Shown one piece after another: positions 5,703-7,467 of a DNA stretch of 7,467 nucleotides (position 1 is its first letter; the number at the start of each line of letters is the position of its first letter). The stretch is from Chthonomonadaceae bacterium (GTDB lineage Bacteria; Armatimonadota; Chthonomonadetes; Chthonomonadales; Chthonomonadaceae). The stretch covers positions 1 through 7,467 of the forward strand of contig JANXLO010000086.1 of NCBI GenBank assembly GCA_025355115.1, read 5' to 3'. The notes below the pieces were generated by a model, which ran no database searches, had not been told where the DNA came from, and was given only the letters and a program-made list of their open reading frames with translations. A program made the position numbers and the translations under genes.

Positions 5703-7187
5703 TTGCCGGCACTACATCTACGTTTTTGGGGTGAGACAATCGGTCGAATGCAACGATTATCTGCTGCAACACTCGCCGCTTTTCTGCTCCCTGCAATAGT
5801 CGTTCTGGCATCCATATCATCGCCTGCACGAGCGCAGGATGCCAACGCGGAAAAAGAGGCCGTGAGGCCAGCGGCGGTACAGGCTGCGCCGCAGGAGATA
5901 TCCGCGCTCAAATTCCGAGAACGACCGAGATATCCATCCGACCCCCAGCGTCTCAAACGTACACCTCTCATCGATGGAGTGCTTGGGGACGGCGAATGGG
6001 ACCCCTTCTACACCATAACGGATGGCCCTATCAAAGGGACGGTCTACTGCAATTGGGACGACAATTTCCTCTATCTCGCGGCTCGAACCGAAGGTGCCGC
6101 CAACGTCATGTTCGATCTCGATCTCAATGGAGATGGGTGGCTGCGAGGAGCCGACAACATTGAAATCATCATTGGAAGCGCTGTGAACGGCGGGACGCCT
6201 GTGGTGGTCGCTCGTCTTCTCGACGCATCGAACAGCAAGGATACTCCGGTCTGGAGCGAAACAGCCATCGACCCGAAAACCATCATTGTTGCTGAAAAGC
6301 TGGTCAACGGCACACAGATACTTGAAATCGCAATCCCGAAAAACACCGCGAGCCTTCAGCCGAGAGTCGGTCAGAATATGGGAGTCCGGGCAGAGTTCCT
6401 GGCGCCCGGCCCTGTGACGACCTTCGTTCCAACCGCGCCTTTCGAGCCCCATCTGCTGCTGGATGCAACTCTCTCCGTGGCACGAGTCATGGCGGTTGCC
6501 GGAATCAACCCACGCCTCACCCTTTCCGACCTCAAATGCATCGCTGGTCAGAAGCTCTTCGCGACACTCGAGTTGACTAACCAGACGGATCAGACTGTGG
6601 CTATAAAGAGCGTCCTTTGGACAGGAACTGGCACCAGTGCGAATGCGGTCAATACTTTGAGAGAGGTGACCGTCAAACCTATACTGGGCCTCAAGAAACA
6701 GAAGCTGACGTATCAGACCCTTTTGCCGGAGAACCTGGCTGTCGGCTCGTACATGCTGACCGTCACCGCTGACTTGGAAGGCGGCAAGCAGGTCTCGTCT
6801 GCGGCGGCATTTACAGTAGTCGAAGCGGTGCAGGTGCAGATGATGAGCGATCCGCAGCCTGTGGCCGTCTCCGGCCAGACGAAGCTCTCTGTGGATGTCG
6901 ACGTGCAGAGCGCAGTCCCCGATCATTTCCGAGGCGATGTGGAGCTCAACGTCGTGCCGAACGGATGGGTGGTCGACGGGAGCCGAAAACATACTCTCTA
7001 CATAGACCGTGAGGATGCTCACCGGGCAGCGAGGTTTAATTTGAAACTGCCTGCCACGACGACAGCGGGGGACTATCTGGTGGAAGCGCTCGTGACCTGG
7101 AAAGGGCAGACCTGGCATTCTCGACTAGTTGTGAAGGTTGTACGTACGGATGCGCCCGCCGCGGCTGTCACGCCCGCCCCGAAGTAG
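5703..7187 (+). CDS. Secreted/surface protein with CBM9/DOMON-like domain and Ig-like domains
   Basis: This 494-residue protein begins with a signal peptide: the hydrophobic core LAAFLLPAIVVLASI lies near 24-38 and the likely signal peptidase I site is ARA|QD at 44-45. No lipobox cysteine is present. Residues about 85-260 look like a CBM9/DOMON-like beta-sandwich: TPLIDGVLGDGEWD (87-100), YCNWDDNFLYLAAR (115-128), a calcium-loop-like DLDLNGDGWLRGAD (138-151) and LEIAIP (207-212). These domains bind sugars or haem in other proteins; the ligand here is unknown. Residues about 265-375 and 376-482 look like two Ig/NEW3-like beta domains, with stretches such as LFATLELTNQTDQTVA and SYMLTVTADLEG. 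The tail is Ala/Pro-rich. There is no enzyme motif and no C-terminal anchor. The TTG start rests on the strong ribosome site; ATG at 5748 is the alternative and also leaves a complete signal peptide. An ABC transporter ATPase gene follows after 28 bases, so the two are probably cotranscribed. Confidence 0.85.
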   Translation: MPALHLRFWGETIGRMQRLSAATLAAFLLPAIVVLASISSPARAQDANAEKEAVRPAAVQAAPQEISALKFRERPRYPSDPQRLKRTPLIDGVLGDGEWDPFYTITDGPIKGTVYCNWDDNFLYLAARTEGAANVMFDLDLNGDGWLRGADNIEIIIGSAVNGGTPVVVARLLDASNSKDTPVWSETAIDPKTIIVAEKLVNGTQILEIAIPKNTASLQPRVGQNMGVRAEFLAPGPVTTFVPTAPFEPHLLLDATLSVARVMAVAGINPRLTLSDLKCIAGQKLFATLELTNQTDQTVAIKSVLWTGTGTSANAVNTLREVTVKPILGLKKQKLTYQTLLPENLAVGSYMLTVTADLEGGKQVSSAAAFTVVEAVQVQMMSDPQPVAVSGQTKLSVDVDVQSAVPDHFRGDVELNVVPNGWVVDGSRKHTLYIDREDAHRAARFNLKLPATTTAGDYLVEALVTWKGQTWHSRLVVKVVRTDAPAAAVTPAPK

Positions 7188-7201
7188 TCGTTTGACGAGG
7201 C

Positions 7202-7206
7202 AGAGG
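7202..7206 (+). promoter_or_regulatory. Shine-Dalgarno site of the ABC ATPase gene
   Basis: AGAGG ends nine bases before TTG at 7216. An in-frame TAA (7213-7215) directly precedes this TTG, so the reading frame cannot begin earlier, and TTG is the only plausible start ahead of the conserved ABC sequence. Confidence 0.6.
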
Positions 7207-7215
7207 CAACGTTAA

Positions 7216-7467
7216 TTGAACGCGATTGAAACCATTCAACTCTCCAAGAATTTTGGCAAGTTCCAGGCTGTTGACAGTCTGAGCTTGAACGTGACGAGAG
7301 GAGAGGTCTTCGGTCTGCTCGGCCCCAATGGAGCGGGCAAAACTACGACAATCATGATGCTGCTAGGCAATGTCCGCCCGACCTCCGGGCGGGCATTGTT
7401 GCTTGGCAAGCCAGCTGGCGACCTATCGTCGCGCAGGCGAGTCGGGTTCCTCCCTGAGAAATTTCAG
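7216..7467 (+). CDS. ABC transporter ATP-binding protein, N-terminal part (runs off right edge)
   Basis: The 84 visible codons encode the start of an ABC ATPase: [21 protein letters not shown] (4-24) with the A-loop region (F13 or F16 could stack on the adenine), then [17 protein letters not shown] (29-45) containing the Walker A motif G36-PNGAGK-T43. [11 protein letters not shown] (55-65) and [11 protein letters not shown] (74-84) follow. The Q-loop position reads LPE rather than the usual Gln, a variant frequent in ATPases of ABC-2 type exporters (CcmA, NatA, NosF and GldA-like). The signature motif, Walker B and H-loop lie outside the window, and so does any permease gene. The start is TTG with AGAGG upstream; a TAA precedes it immediately. 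It lies 28 bases after the secreted CBM9-like gene and probably shares its promoter. The transported substrate is unknown. Confidence 0.92.
   Translation, partial: MNAIETIQLSKNFGKFQAVDSLSLNVTRGEVFGLLGPNGAGKTTTIMMLLGNVRPTSGRALLLGKPAGDLSSRRRVGFLPEKFQ

Noticed and set aside
5817..7118. A 433-codon open frame on the minus strand opposite the CBM9-like gene
   Set aside because: It is antisense to a gene with signal peptide and recognisable domains, is rich in Arg, His and Cys, shows no motif, and has no ribosome site; it is a shadow frame.
7374..7392. GC-rich perfect inverted repeat (CCGCCCG/CGGGCGG) resembling a terminator stem
   Set aside because: It lies inside conserved ABC ATPase codons and is not followed by a T-run.

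Overview
The window is bacterial chromosomal DNA, densely packed with genes and apparently of moderate GC content (not computed). Six genes lie on the minus strand, covering the left three quarters. Two lie on the plus strand at the right. The two blocks diverge from an intergenic region at about 5525-5702. No RNA gene, CRISPR array, insertion sequence, phage gene or integration site was seen, and no stretch longer than about 180 bases lacks a gene. Shine-Dalgarno sites (GGAGG type) and sigma70-type promoters (TTGACA/TACAAT) confirm a bacterium. Lineage cannot be fixed by eye. A long disordered protein ending in an excisionase-like helix-turn-helix, a diacylglycerol-glucosyltransferase-like GT4 and a secreted CBM9-like protein together would suit Armatimonadota (Chthonomonas-like) or a similar environmental phylum, but this is a low-confidence inference.

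Minus strand, in order of transcription (right to left): moaA (molybdenum cofactor synthesis, GTP 3',8-cyclase, with an extra internal segment of about 50-60 residues); a small Rieske [2Fe-2S] ferredoxin; a stand-alone protein resembling the N-terminal domain of type I restriction HsdR subunits, in which the usual (D/E)xK motif reads NVK; queA (queuosine tRNA modification); a mostly disordered protein with a C-terminal helix-turn-helix; and a family 4 glycosyltransferase cut by the left window edge. Gaps are 61, 34, 104, 26 and 15 bases. The 104-base gap before queA holds a near-consensus promoter, so the block is probably two overlapping transcription units: moaA-Rieske-HsdR_N-like, and queA-HTH-GT4.

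Plus strand: a good promoter and a very strong ribosome-binding site lead into a TTG-started gene for a secreted or surface protein with a CBM9/DOMON-like domain followed by Ig-like beta domains. Twenty-eight bases later begins the ATPase of an ABC transporter (cut by the right edge), also with a TTG start. The pair probably forms the start of an export or surface-related operon.

Most of the window is ordinary housekeeping content. The points most worth a second look are the altered nuclease motif, the MoaA insertion, the in-frame amber junction between the HTH and glycosyltransferase genes, and the secreted-protein/ABC operon. No clearly new biological system is demonstrated here.
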